From Hymenobacter sp. H14-R3 (GTDB taxonomy: Bacteria > Bacteroidota > Bacteroidia > Cytophagales > Hymenobacteraceae): 64,000 nucleotides of DNA. The stretch lies in NCBI RefSeq assembly GCF_030063445.1, contig NZ_JASITD010000002.1, forward strand, positions 1-64,000, given 5' to 3'. The translations under genes and the position numbers were made by a program. The notes beneath the pieces were generated by a model. The model saw nothing but the letters and a program-made list of their open reading frames with translations, ran no database searches and was not told the origin of the DNA. Below are positions 7,997 to 16,113 of the stretch, piece by piece. Position 1 is the stretch's first letter; every line of letters starts with the position of its first letter.

Positions 7997-8785
7997 CTAC
8001 GCCTGATTTGCCACCAAATTGGTCAGCATCACAAAATCAGCCACACCCAACTGCTCGGCGCGCTTGTCAAAAATCTCGTCGGCCATTGTCTCCGTGGAAA
8101 GGCCCAGTGGCCGCAAGGCATTGCGCAGGGTTTTGCGGCGGGTCGAAAACGCCTGCTTCACCACCCGAAAAAACAGCTTCTCGTCGCAATCCAGCCGCTC
8201 GGTTTGGTTGCGGGTGAGGCGCACCACGGCCGACTCGACCTTGGGCGGCGGCACAAATACGTGGGGCGGCACCGTAAACAGGTATTCGATGTCGTAGTAG
8301 GCTTGCAGCAGCACACTCAAAATGCCGTAGGTTTTGGAGCCGGGCGGCTCGGCCAGGCGCTCGGCCACTTCTTTTTGCAGCATACCCACCACTTCGCGCA
8401 CCTGCTGGCGGCTTTCCAACACCTGGAAAAATATTTGGGTACTAATGTTATAGGGGAAATTACCGATGATGGCCAGCGGCGTATCTGGGAACATCACGCC
8501 CAGGTCTTGCCGCAAAAAATCGGTGGCGTGAATGCGCGGGGTCAGCGCCGGGTAGTGCTCGGTGAGGTAGGCCACCGACTCGGTATCAATCTCGACCACG
8601 CTGGTCTGGTAGGCGCTGTTGGCCAGCAAGTACTGCGTAAGCACGCCCATGCCGGGGCCGATTTCGAGCACCTCACGCACGGCATCGGGCAGGCGTAGGC
8701 TCTCCACAATGCGACGGGCAATATTGGGGTCGGCAAGAAAATGCTGGCCGAGGTGCTTTTTGGGGCGAACGGTAGGTCTAGTCAA
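7997..8785 (-). CDS. rsmA: 16S rRNA (adenine1518/1519-N6,N6)-dimethyltransferase
   Basis: 262 residues, the usual KsgA/RsmA size. It starts RPKKHLGQHFLADPNIARRI, the conserved N-terminal loop. The SAM-binding motif is LEIGPGMGVLT, and the catalytic motif IV is NFPYNIS. The C-terminal helical domain has PPPKVESAVVRL. It dimethylates two adjacent adenines in the helix 45 loop during small-subunit maturation. Confidence 0.96.
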   Translation of the reverse strand: MTRPTVRPKKHLGQHFLADPNIARRIVESLRLPDAVREVLEIGPGMGVLTQYLLANSAYQTSVVEIDTESVAYLTEHYPALTPRIHATDFLRQDLGVMFPDTPLAIIGNFPYNISTQIFFQVLESRQQVREVVGMLQKEVAERLAEPPGSKTYGILSVLLQAYYDIEYLFTVPPHVFVPPPKVESAVVRLTRNQTERLDCDEKLFFRVVKQAFSTRRKTLRNALRPLGLSTETMADEIFDKRAEQLGVADFVMLTNLVANQA

Positions 8786-8829
8786 TGTGTCTGAAAATAA
8801 TAAATTATTAAACCCTGTTTACTCCTTGT

Positions 8830-9120
8830 TTACTCAAACTTCGCCAACGCTTTTTCAATGACCTTATCGTCAAGCACATCGAACGGTAGCTCAGCTATGA
8901 GGTATATTATTTCGCCAGTGATTTTGACATATGCTTCTACTGCCCTCTGCCTTATGCGCAACAGGTACACGCTTTTTCCGTCGGAGCAGTAGAAGTCCAC
9001 TTCATGCTGTTTCTGAAAAATTTCTGGTATATGATGAACATCAAGTATTTTCCATTTACCCAGCGCTCTATCGTGGCCGCCGTTGAAGCTTACACGTCGC
9101 TCAAACTCTTCGAGGGTCAT
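8830..9120 (-). CDS. Hypothetical protein, 96 residues
   Basis: A small soluble protein, lower in GC than its neighbours, with no recognised domain. It has a mixed charged sequence (HDRALGKWKILDVHHIPEIF) and a beta-rich middle. It lies upstream of rsmA on the same strand, 44 bases apart. The base composition suggests an orphan gene of foreign or narrow distribution. Confidence 0.5.
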   Translation of the reverse strand: MTLEEFERRVSFNGGHDRALGKWKILDVHHIPEIFQKQHEVDFYCSDGKSVYLLRIRQRAVEAYVKITGEIIYLIAELPFDVLDDKVIEKALAKFE

Positions 9121-9304
9121 TACGAATAAAGCTTAATTCATCAGCCAGCCAACATGTTAGGCAAAGGCATTCTTTTCTGCGTTGTAACGAGTAACGCCGA
9201 GCATCGCGAGCGGGGCCAGCGGCGGCACCACAAGGCCAGGAGTGCCCCAAATATCGGCAAGCCGGCCCGAAGCCCTCGCCCCAAGCCCCAAAAGCGCAGG
9301 TGCA

Positions 9305-9859
9305 TCACCCCACCTCAAACGCCAGCACGGCGTACATAACGCCCGCAAAGTCGAGACTGCCCACCGCCTCTAGCCCCAGCTTCTGCGTGTGCACGTGCAG
9401 CGAAGCCACGTTTTCGGCGGCAATAAAGGCCACGCCCACGTCAAACTGCCCGGCCAGCGCCCGCCGGTTGGCCGCAAACAGCTGCCGCAGTAGCCCCTGC
9501 CCCCGGTAGGCAGGCTGCACCAGCACCGGGCCGTAGAAAAACCACCGGTAATCGGCCAGCGGACGATTTCGGTAACGCAACGTCGGCAGCAGCGCCACGA
9601 GTTGCTGCACCAGCGGCGGGTAGCGCTCGGCCGGCAGCCGCGAGTTCACCACGAAGCCCACCAGCTCGTGCTGCCGGTACACCACCTGCCCCGGCACCGA
9701 GGCCAGCATGGCCTCCAGCGCCGGCACGGTAAAATTGCCGGTCAAAAACCCACTCTCCCGGGCTGGGGCGCTCAGCTGCTGGTAGGTGTGCTGGTTGGCC
9801 AGCTCGGCGATGGCGGGTGCGTCGATTTCGGTTGCTATGCGGTAGATTAACTTACTCAT
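9305..9859 (-). CDS. GNAT-family N-acetyltransferase
   Basis: 184 residues. The acetyl-CoA-binding motif A is visible as VLVQPAYRGQGLLRQLF (about 112-128, the RGQG-x-L signature), preceded by a beta strand (WFFYGPV) and followed by VAFIAAENVASLHVHTQKLGL, typical of motif B. It transfers acetyl from acetyl-CoA to an unknown amine. The 184 bases between it and the 96-residue gene show nothing recognisable. Confidence 0.85.
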   Translation of the reverse strand: MSKLIYRIATEIDAPAIAELANQHTYQQLSAPARESGFLTGNFTVPALEAMLASVPGQVVYRQHELVGFVVNSRLPAERYPPLVQQLVALLPTLRYRNRPLADYRWFFYGPVLVQPAYRGQGLLRQLFAANRRALAGQFDVGVAFIAAENVASLHVHTQKLGLEAVGSLDFAGVMYAVLAFEVG

Positions 9860-9922
9860 TACAAGTATATTATCTTTAAATTAGTCATAATCAACCCTTA
9901 AGTACCTATCCAAATTAGGTAC

Positions 9923-11584
9923 TTAGTCTACCAATACGCCGCCGTAGTAGTTGAAGGTATCGACCTCCACGTTGTCGCGGGTGGCGCCGGGCAGGGGCAG
10001 CGGCTGCCACTTGGGCGTGGGCGTTACGAGCTGGTACTCACTGCCTTTGAGGCGCAGACGCACGGGCAGGTCGAAGCCCGGCGCGGCGGCCACCCAGCGG
10101 CCCAGCAACTGGTTTTTCTCCACGCGCATTTCGAGCACCGGCAGGCTACCGTGCCGCAAGTATTGGGCAAATACGGGGCTAAAATCGCGGCCGGCTTCCT
10201 TGTTGATGTAGTCGATAATCTGCTGGCCGGTCACGGTTTGGTGGTAGAAGGTGCGCGAGATGCCGCGCAGAATACCGCGCCATTTGGCATCGTCGTTGAT
10301 GGCCGTGCGCAGCATGTTGAGCAGGCTCGCGCCCTTGTCGTACATGTCGCTGGAGCCCTCCTTGTTCACGCCGTAGGGGCCGATAATGGGGCCGTCGTTC
10401 TGGATGTTGCGGCGCTGGCCGTGCAGGTATTCCTGCCCCGCCGGCTTGCCAAACTGGCTTTCCACAAACAGGCTTTCGGAGTAGGTAGTGAAGCTCTCGT
10501 GCACCCACATATCAGCTATATCCTTGCTGGTTACGTTGTTACCAAACCACTCGTGGCCGCTTTCGTGGATGATGATAAAGTCCCACTTGTCGCCCCAGCC
10601 GGTACCCGAGCGGTCGTGGCCCAGGTAGCCGTTCTGGTACTTGTTGCCGTAGGCCACGGCGCTCTGGTGCTCCATGCCGAGGTGCGGCGCATCCACCAGC
10701 TTGTAGCCATCCTTATAGAACGGGTACGGGCCAAACCAGTATTCCATGCTCTTGAGCATGGGCTTTACGTTGGCGGCAAACTGCGTTTTGGCCCTGGCCA
10801 GGTTTTCGGGCAGCACCCAGTAATCAAGCGTCAGCGGCCCCGCCTCGCCTTGGTATAAATCGTTGAAATGCACGTAATTACCCACATTCAGCGCCACGTC
10901 GTAGTTGTTGATGGGGTTGGTCACGGCCCAGTCGTAGCGGGTGTAGCCGCCGGGCAGCTTGGCGGTGCCGCGCAAGCGGCCGTTGCTCACGTCCTTCAGG
11001 CCCTTGGGCACAGCAATGCTGATGAGCATACTATCTACTTCGTCAGCCTGTTGGTCCTTGGTGGGCCACCAGATGCTGGCCCCCACGCCCTGGCAGGCGC
11101 TGGCCACAAACGGCTGCCCGGCCGCATCCTGGGTAAACACGAGGCCGCCATCCCAGGGCGCTTTTTTGGCCACGGTGGGCTGGCCTGAATAGGTAACCGT
11201 AAATTCGTCGCGGCTACCCTGCTTAATGGCCTGCGAAAAGGTCACGAACACCGCGTTGGCCTCGCGGGTGAAGGGCACCGGGCGGCCGTGGTAGTCCACC
11301 TTCTCCACCGCCAAGTTGGCAAACAGGTCGAATTGCAGCCGGGTAAAATCGCGCGTGGCCGTGAAGCGAAACAGGTTGCTGCCGCTGATGGCCTTGTTGG
11401 CCACGTCGAGCTTCACGTCGAGGTGGTAATAATTGATGTCGTAGCAGGTGCGCTCGGCCGGCTGCCCGCCGCGCAGCGAGTCAGCGCGGGTAAACGCGGC
11501 TTTGGGCTGCATCAGCTGGGCCGAGGCCAGCAGCGAGGAGCCGAGAAGCGGCAGCAAAAGCCGCAGAGTTTTGCGAAGAATCAT
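9923..11584 (-). CDS. M1-family metallopeptidase, secreted
   Basis: 553 residues with a signal peptide (about 1-22). The gluzincin site is HESGHEWFGN with the third ligand Glu in HESFTTYSE 18 residues on. The substrate N-terminus-binding motif appears as LGMEHQSA (GxMEN-like). The length matches the short Bacteroidota M1 enzymes that lack the ERAP-like C-terminal domain of PepN. It trims N-terminal residues from peptides outside the cytoplasm. Its promoter box is at 11679-11686, and the leader contains a perfect palindrome. Confidence 0.93.
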   Translation of the reverse strand: MILRKTLRLLLPLLGSSLLASAQLMQPKAAFTRADSLRGGQPAERTCYDINYYHLDVKLDVANKAISGSNLFRFTATRDFTRLQFDLFANLAVEKVDYHGRPVPFTREANAVFVTFSQAIKQGSRDEFTVTYSGQPTVAKKAPWDGGLVFTQDAAGQPFVASACQGVGASIWWPTKDQQADEVDSMLISIAVPKGLKDVSNGRLRGTAKLPGGYTRYDWAVTNPINNYDVALNVGNYVHFNDLYQGEAGPLTLDYWVLPENLARAKTQFAANVKPMLKSMEYWFGPYPFYKDGYKLVDAPHLGMEHQSAVAYGNKYQNGYLGHDRSGTGWGDKWDFIIIHESGHEWFGNNVTSKDIADMWVHESFTTYSESLFVESQFGKPAGQEYLHGQRRNIQNDGPIIGPYGVNKEGSSDMYDKGASLLNMLRTAINDDAKWRGILRGISRTFYHQTVTGQQIIDYINKEAGRDFSPVFAQYLRHGSLPVLEMRVEKNQLLGRWVAAAPGFDLPVRLRLKGSEYQLVTPTPKWQPLPLPGATRDNVEVDTFNYYGGVLVD

Positions 11585-11592
11585 TCGGGTAG

Positions 11593-11664
11593 GTAAAACG
11601 GAGTGGCACTCCGTTTCCGCTTGGTCGGGCCCAGACGCTAAAACGGAGTGCCACTCCGTTTTAC
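11593..11664. repeat. Perfect 24-bp inverted repeat, family B (AAACGGAGTGGCACTCCGTTT)
   Basis: Arms 11593-11616 and 11641-11664 are exact reverse complements, separated by 24 bases. Each arm is itself almost palindromic around a central base, so nested hairpins can form. It sits in the leader of the M1 peptidase and between two divergent aminopeptidase genes. Confidence 0.9.
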
Positions 11665-11678
11665 AATACCTTCACGCC

Positions 11679-11686
11679 AAAGTTAC
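11679..11686 (-). promoter_or_regulatory. Putative -7 box of the M1 peptidase gene
   Basis: TAACTTTG on the minus strand fits TAnnTTTG. It would place the family B palindrome inside the 5' UTR of the M1 gene. It lies 19 bases upstream of the divergent leucyl aminopeptidase ATG. Confidence 0.5.
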
Positions 11687-11704
11687 GCTCCTCTTATTCC
11701 GATT

Positions 11705-13162
11705 ATGTCCCTCACGCTCGCCCACGCCGCCACCGCGCCGGCCCACGCCACCCAGGTATTCGTGCTGCCCCCCGGCCTCACCACCCTGCCCGGCCCCGCC
11801 GCCACCGACCTGCCCGCCGAGGCCCGCACCTACGTCGAAGCCGCCCTGGCCGCCGACCAGAAATTCATCACCCTCAACCACTTTTCGCACCAGCACTACT
11901 TCGTGGTGCTCGAAGAGAAGCGCACCGCTGACCTCGCCCTTGAAGCCCTGCGCAAAGCCGGCCACCAGCTGCAAGGCGCCCTGAAAAAGGAAAAAACCGC
12001 CGAAGTTTTCATCCAAAACTTGAGCGAAAACACCGACGCCGCCCTCGCGCTGGCCGAAGGCCTGTTCCTCTCTGCCTACGAGTTTGAAGGCTATAAAACG
12101 GACGAGAAGTCGCGCCAGGCGGCCGCCCTCACCACCGTCAGCCTCGTGGGCGATGCCGCCACCGGCGCCCAAATCACGACGATGCAAAACGTGCTCGAAG
12201 GCGTCGCCTTCGCCCGCGACCTTGTCAACGCGCCCCTCAACAAGCTGAATGCCCAGCAGTTTGCCGACCGCCTGGCCGAAGCCGGCGACGCGGCCGGCTA
12301 CACCACCGACATCCTCGACATGGCCCGCATCGAGAGCCTGCGCATGGGTGGCCTGCTCGCCGTAAACCTGGGCTCGCCCGAGCCGCCCACCTTCAGCATC
12401 TTGGAGTGGAAGCCCGAAGGCGCTCAGAATGAGCATCCTTACGTGCTCGTGGGCAAAGGCGTAGTGTTTGACACTGGCGGCCTCAGCCTCAAGCCCACGC
12501 CCAACAGCATGGACCTGATGAAGTGCGACATGGCTGGCGGCGCGGCCGTGGGCGGCGTGCTCTACGCCCTGGCCAAAAACAACGTGCCACTGCACGTTAT
12601 CGGCCTGGTGCCCGCCACCGACAACCGCCCCGGCGGCCTCGCCTACGTGCCCGGCGACGTACTCACCATGCACTCGGGCCTCACCGTCGAAGTGAAGAAT
12701 ACCGACGCCGAAGGCCGCCTGCTGCTAGCCGATGCCCTCAGCTTCGCCAAAAAATACCACCCCGCGCTGGTTATCGACTTGGCCACCCTCACCGGGGCCG
12801 CCGTGCGGGCCATCGGCACCGAAGGGGCCGCCGTTATGGGCACCGCCGAGGCCGACACCACGCAGCAACTGCTGGCCGCCGCCCACCGCGTGCACGAGCG
12901 CCTGGTCGAGTTTCCGCTCTGGGAAGATTACGCCGAACACATCAAGTCCGACATCGCCGACCTCTCCAACCTGGGCAAGGCCGAAGCCGGCCACATCTCG
13001 GCCGCCAAGTTCCTGGAGCGCTTCATCGAGGGCACGCCCTGGCTGCACCTCGACATCGCCGGCCCCGCCTTCCTCACCGCACCCGACTCGTATCGCGGCA
13101 AAGGCGGCACCGGCACCGGCGTGCGCTTGCTGTATGAATTTCTAACTAAACAACTCGCGTAA
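11705..13162 (+). CDS. Leucyl aminopeptidase (M17 family)
   Basis: 485 residues from ATG 11705 (MSLTLAHAATAPAH). The M17 signature NTDAEGRLLLADAL is present, and the two metal-ligand stretches VGKGVVFDTGGLSLKP and KCDMAGGAAVGG are intact. The N-terminal macro-like domain is more divergent, as usual. It is a cytosolic dinuclear-Zn/Mn hexameric aminopeptidase releasing Leu and other N-terminal residues. It is divergent from the M1 gene across the family B palindrome. Confidence 0.94.
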   Translation: MSLTLAHAATAPAHATQVFVLPPGLTTLPGPAATDLPAEARTYVEAALAADQKFITLNHFSHQHYFVVLEEKRTADLALEALRKAGHQLQGALKKEKTAEVFIQNLSENTDAALALAEGLFLSAYEFEGYKTDEKSRQAAALTTVSLVGDAATGAQITTMQNVLEGVAFARDLVNAPLNKLNAQQFADRLAEAGDAAGYTTDILDMARIESLRMGGLLAVNLGSPEPPTFSILEWKPEGAQNEHPYVLVGKGVVFDTGGLSLKPTPNSMDLMKCDMAGGAAVGGVLYALAKNNVPLHVIGLVPATDNRPGGLAYVPGDVLTMHSGLTVEVKNTDAEGRLLLADALSFAKKYHPALVIDLATLTGAAVRAIGTEGAAVMGTAEADTTQQLLAAAHRVHERLVEFPLWEDYAEHIKSDIADLSNLGKAEAGHISAAKFLERFIEGTPWLHLDIAGPAFLTAPDSYRGKGGTGTGVRLLYEFLTKQLA

Positions 13163-13172
13163 AAATCGTCTA

Positions 13173-13273
13173 TCATGCTGACGAAGGAAGCATCTTATGC
13201 CCGCAGAACGTACCGTTGATTCCTTATCTTAACGGTTTCGAACTCAATAAGCTACTTCACAAGCTCAGCATGA
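13173..13273. repeat. Degenerate palindromic repeat, family C (TCATGCTGA ... TCAGCATGA)
   Basis: Terminal words TCATGCTG (13173-13180) and CAGCATGA (13266-13273) are inverted, with weaker matches gaagcatctta / taagctacttc inside. It is a decayed relative of the near-perfect copy at 34456-34538, and fills the gap between the M17 gene and pdxA. Confidence 0.6.
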
Positions 13274-13292
13274 CAGGCGTATTCTAAACGTC

Positions 13293-14330
13293 ATGTCCAA
13301 TATCCTTCCCCGCCTCGGCTTTTCCGTGGGCGACCTCGCCGGCATCGGCCCCGAAGTCATTTATAAAACCCTGCGCGACGAGCGCCTGCTTCAGCAGTGC
13401 ACGCCCGTGGTGTATGGCACTGCCACCGCGCTGTTCGACGATTTTCCCGTTGAGCCTAATACGGAGCCCCTCACCTTCCGGCAGCTGCGCGATGCGGCCG
13501 ATATCGCCCCCGGCCGCCTCAACGCCGTTACGTGCTGGGATGAGGACTTCCACCTCACCCCCGGCCAGCCCTCGCCCGCCAGCGGCCAGGCCGCCCGCGA
13601 AAGCCTGCTCTGCGCCGCCCGCGACCTCAAGGCCGGCCTGCTCGATGCCCTCGTCACGGCCCCCATCAGCAAGGAAAACACCCAGGCCGACGACTTCCGC
13701 TTTCCTGGCCACACCGAGTTCTTAGCCAGCTACTTCGGGGCCGCCGACAACCTCATGTTCCTGGTCGATGAGGGCCAGAGCCTGCGCGTGGCCACCGCCA
13801 CCGGCCACATCCCGCTCAAAGACGTGTCGGCCCGCCTCACCAGCGACCTGCTGCGCACCAAAATCCGCATGCTGCTCAAGTCGCTGCACCACGATTTTGG
13901 TATTCTAAAACCCAAAATCGCCGTGCTCGGCCTCAACCCCCACGCCGGCGAAAACGGCCTACTGGGCCGCGAAGAGTCCGATGTAGTAACGCCCGTTATC
14001 CGGCAGTTCGAGCACGATGGCCACCTCGTATTCGGCCCCTACCCGGCCGATGGCTACTTCGGCACCGGCCAGTTCCGGCAGTTCGACGCCACCCTCTCGC
14101 TCTACCACGACCAGGGCCTTATTCCCTTCAAGCTCATGGCGTTTGAGCAGGGCGTCAACTTCACCGCCGGCCTGCCCGTGGTGCGCACCTCCCCCGACCA
14201 CGGCACCGCCTACGGCATCGCCGGCAAGTTTGTGGCCGACCCGTCTTCCTTCCGGGCCGCCGTGTACCTAGCCTGCGACATCGTGCGCGCCCGCCAGCTC
14301 GGCGCGGCCGACCCTCGCTCAGCACGGTAG
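13293..14330 (+). CDS. pdxA: 4-hydroxythreonine-4-phosphate dehydrogenase
   Basis: 345 residues. It starts RLGFSVGDLAGIGPEVI, the usual PdxA N terminus (GDPxGIGPE-like). Other PdxA blocks are ALVTAPISKE, FPGHTEFLA, LNPHAGENGLLGREE and the metal/substrate block YHDQGLIPFKL followed by RTSPDHGTAYGIAGK. It oxidises and decarboxylates 4-phosphohydroxy-L-threonine in pyridoxal phosphate synthesis (the DXP-dependent route). An intrinsic terminator follows. Confidence 0.96.
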   Translation: MSNILPRLGFSVGDLAGIGPEVIYKTLRDERLLQQCTPVVYGTATALFDDFPVEPNTEPLTFRQLRDAADIAPGRLNAVTCWDEDFHLTPGQPSPASGQAARESLLCAARDLKAGLLDALVTAPISKENTQADDFRFPGHTEFLASYFGAADNLMFLVDEGQSLRVATATGHIPLKDVSARLTSDLLRTKIRMLLKSLHHDFGILKPKIAVLGLNPHAGENGLLGREESDVVTPVIRQFEHDGHLVFGPYPADGYFGTGQFRQFDATLSLYHDQGLIPFKLMAFEQGVNFTAGLPVVRTSPDHGTAYGIAGKFVADPSSFRAAVYLACDIVRARQLGAADPRSAR

Positions 14331-14357
14331 AAATTTATAAAATCGAAATTTTCTTTC

Positions 14358-14365
14358 TACTTTTG
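14358..14365 (+). promoter_or_regulatory. Putative higBA promoter -7 box
   Basis: TACTTTTG fits TAnnTTTG. It sits immediately before the pdxA terminator stem, so a start site a few bases downstream would fall inside that stem. Confidence 0.45.
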
Positions 14366-14396
14366 AAACGCGGCTGGCAACAGCCGCGTTTTTTAG
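14366..14396 (+). terminator. Intrinsic terminator of pdxA
   Basis: A perfect 11-bp stem (AAACGCGGCTG / CAGCCGCGTTT) with a GCAA tetraloop is followed by more T residues. It lies between the pdxA stop and the higB start. Confidence 0.85.
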
Positions 14397-14405
14397 TTGT
14401 TCGCA

Positions 14406-14714
14406 ATGGTTATTATAAGTCGTACGGTATTGCGAGCTTTCGCCGAAGCACACCCCGATACCGATGCCGCTTTGGAAGAATGGTATCACCATGTACTAGC
14501 CGCCGATTGGGCCAATGGTGTAGCGGTGCGCCAGTCGTTCAATTCAGCCGACTATGTTGGTCATGGTCGTTTCGTGTTCAACATTCGCGGTAATCGGTAC
14601 CGGCTCATTGCCTCCATTAACTTCTCTGTACGCACTATTTACATCAAGTTCATTGGCACTCACCAAGAATATGATGCCGTTGCTGCTTCCACTGTCTTAT
14701 TCATCAAGCCATGA
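14406..14714 (+). CDS. higB: HigB-family toxin (mRNA interferase)
   Basis: 102 residues from ATG 14406. HigB-family features are the central W-x-N-G...VRQSF-x-SAD block, then GRFVFNIRGNRYRLIASI and IYIKFIGTHQEYD near the C terminus. HigB toxins are RelE-fold ribosome-dependent mRNA endonucleases. The next gene overlaps by 4 bases (ATGA), the tight coupling expected of a toxin-antitoxin pair with toxin first. An in-frame TTG at 14397 is a less likely start. Confidence 0.88.
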   Translation: MVIISRTVLRAFAEAHPDTDAALEEWYHHVLAADWANGVAVRQSFNSADYVGHGRFVFNIRGNRYRLIASINFSVRTIYIKFIGTHQEYDAVAASTVLFIKP

Positions 14715-15079
14715 TTATCAACACCGTAGAAGAATATCGGGAAGCCTTGCGGCAGTTCGATGCCCTTGAAGTTCAGGATATTGACGCGCACCCCGAGTTG
14801 CAGCCGCCTGCGCTTGAATTGGCTCTTGCCATCCAAGACTATGAGCTTCGCCAAGAGATGTTTCCCATTCCTAAAAAGCCCACCACCCTGCCCGCCATGA
14901 TTGAGCTCAAGCGCCAGCAGCGCCAACTCAAGCAAAAGGACCTGGCCCAGTTGCTGGAAGTACCCGCCGGCCGCCTCTCCCAAATCCTGAGCGGCAAGCG
15001 GCGCGTCACGATGGACTTAGCCAAAAAACTCTACGAGCGGCTCGATATCAGCCCCGAGTTTATCCTGAAAACAGCCTGA
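14711..15079 (+). CDS. higA: HigA-family antitoxin (XRE helix-turn-helix)
   Basis: 122 residues. The C-terminal half holds an XRE-type HTH: LKQKDLAQLLEVPAGRLSQI followed by LSGKRRVTMDLAKKL. The N-terminal part is an acidic helical region that probably contacts the toxin. It should neutralise HigB and repress the higBA promoter. Confidence 0.88.
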   Translation: MIINTVEEYREALRQFDALEVQDIDAHPELQPPALELALAIQDYELRQEMFPIPKKPTTLPAMIELKRQQRQLKQKDLAQLLEVPAGRLSQILSGKRRVTMDLAKKLYERLDISPEFILKTA

Positions 15080-15105
15080 GCTTGGTTGACTACGCCCCAA
15101 TCGAC

Positions 15106-15136
15106 TTGATAAAGCCAACAAAAACCCGTACCTTTG
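15106..15136 (+). promoter_or_regulatory. Promoter of the yceD-rpmF-plsX block
   Basis: A TTG at 15106-15108 and TACCTTTG at 15129-15136 are separated by 20 bases, the full Bacteroidota -33/-7 arrangement. The GTG start of the DUF177 gene is 22 bases downstream. It is one of the best promoter candidates in the window. Confidence 0.75.
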
Positions 15137-15158
15137 CCCCCCGTTAATTCGGCTAACT

Positions 15159-15698
15159 GTGAAAAAGGACCTGCAATTTGAGTTGCCCATTGCCCGGCTG
15201 TCGCTGAAGACGCATAATTTTGCCTTTGAGCTCGACCACGACTTCTTCGAGCAGTTCGACCCCAAAGGCGAATTTATTGCCGATGGCGACCTACACGCCG
15301 ACGTCGTTCTCGATAAAGGCGAGCGCGTTATTACCATCAATTCGCATATCACTGGCACCGTGCGCCTCACCTGCGACCGCAGCCTAGACGAGTACGACCA
15401 GCCGCTGGATATTGAGAATAAGCTACTTGTGCGCTACAGTGATGAGGCGAAGGAGCTAGACGACGACGTGATGCAAATCACGCCCGACACGATGGCCCTC
15501 GACATTGCGCAGCACCTCTACGATTATATCGGCCTAGCTTTGCCCATGAAAAAGCTGCATCCCCGCTTCCAAAACGAAGCCGATGATGACCCTGATGCCG
15601 AAACCAAACTCATTTTCTCAACTCGTCCTCCAAACGAAAATCCAGATGATGATGAGCCAGCTGACCCCCGGTGGGCAGCCCTCAAAAATCTGAATTAG
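15159..15698 (+). CDS. DUF177 / YceD-family protein
   Basis: 179 residues starting at GTG 15159. Position directly before rpmF is the classic yceD-rpmF arrangement. The conserved block is TGTVRLTCDRSLDEYDQPLDI, where one Cys remains of the usual C-x-x-C, and the acidic tail DDDEPADPRWAALKNL is the usual DPRWxxLxxL end. YceD proteins are linked to 23S rRNA accumulation in bacteria and plastids. Confidence 0.9.
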   Translation: MKKDLQFELPIARLSLKTHNFAFELDHDFFEQFDPKGEFIADGDLHADVVLDKGERVITINSHITGTVRLTCDRSLDEYDQPLDIENKLLVRYSDEAKELDDDVMQITPDTMALDIAQHLYDYIGLALPMKKLHPRFQNEADDDPDAETKLIFSTRPPNENPDDDEPADPRWAALKNLN

Positions 15699-15757
15699 GA
15701 CCCTGTGCTAATTCATCATTCCTACTTCCTAACTCTTAATTTCCCCTTACCAAGACC

Positions 15758-15991
15758 ATGGCACATCCTAAGCGCCGGACCTCCACCGCCACCCGCGACA
15801 AACGTCGTAGCCACCACAAGCTGACCCCTAAAGCCGTGACCATCTGCCCCAACACGGGCGAGCTGCACCTGCGCCACAAAGCCTACGTAGTAGACGGTGA
15901 TTTGTATCACAATGGCCAGCTGGCCATCAAAAACTACGCTTCAGTAGCTGCCCCGGCAGCAGCTGGCGACACGGGCTCGGACGAAGAATAG
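15758..15991 (+). CDS. rpmF: 50S ribosomal protein L32
   Basis: 77 residues starting MAHPKRRTSTATRDKRRSHH, the standard L32 basic N terminus. Only one Cys is present (ICPNTGELHLRH), so the four-Cys zinc ribbon of the C+ form is absent. An Ala-rich acidic tail (about 60-77) extends the protein. It is a structural protein of the large subunit, near the exit tunnel side. Confidence 0.97.
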   Translation: MAHPKRRTSTATRDKRRSHHKLTPKAVTICPNTGELHLRHKAYVVDGDLYHNGQLAIKNYASVAAPAAAGDTGSDEE

Positions 15992-16020
15992 CCGAAAGCG
16001 TTGTTATTTCGCGGTACCAT

Positions 16021-16065
16021 CGGGCCGGACTGCTCTTTTGAGATTGGCAGTCCGGCCCGGTTTGG
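16021..16065 (+). terminator. Probable terminator after rpmF
   Basis: A perfect 13-bp stem (CGGGCCGGACTGC / GCAGTCCGGCCCG, 16021-16033 and 16047-16059) is followed by an interrupted T run (GTTTGGTTT). The weak tail may allow partial read-through to plsX. Confidence 0.6.
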
Positions 16066-16113
16066 TTTCGCGCCTGTGCGCTCTATGGCTGACTCTTTAC
16101 TTTATTCGCGTTC

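Noticed and set aside
11672..12673. 333-residue open frame antisense to the M17 aminopeptidase
   Set aside because: Overlaps a gene with complete catalytic motifs; Gly/His-rich shadow.
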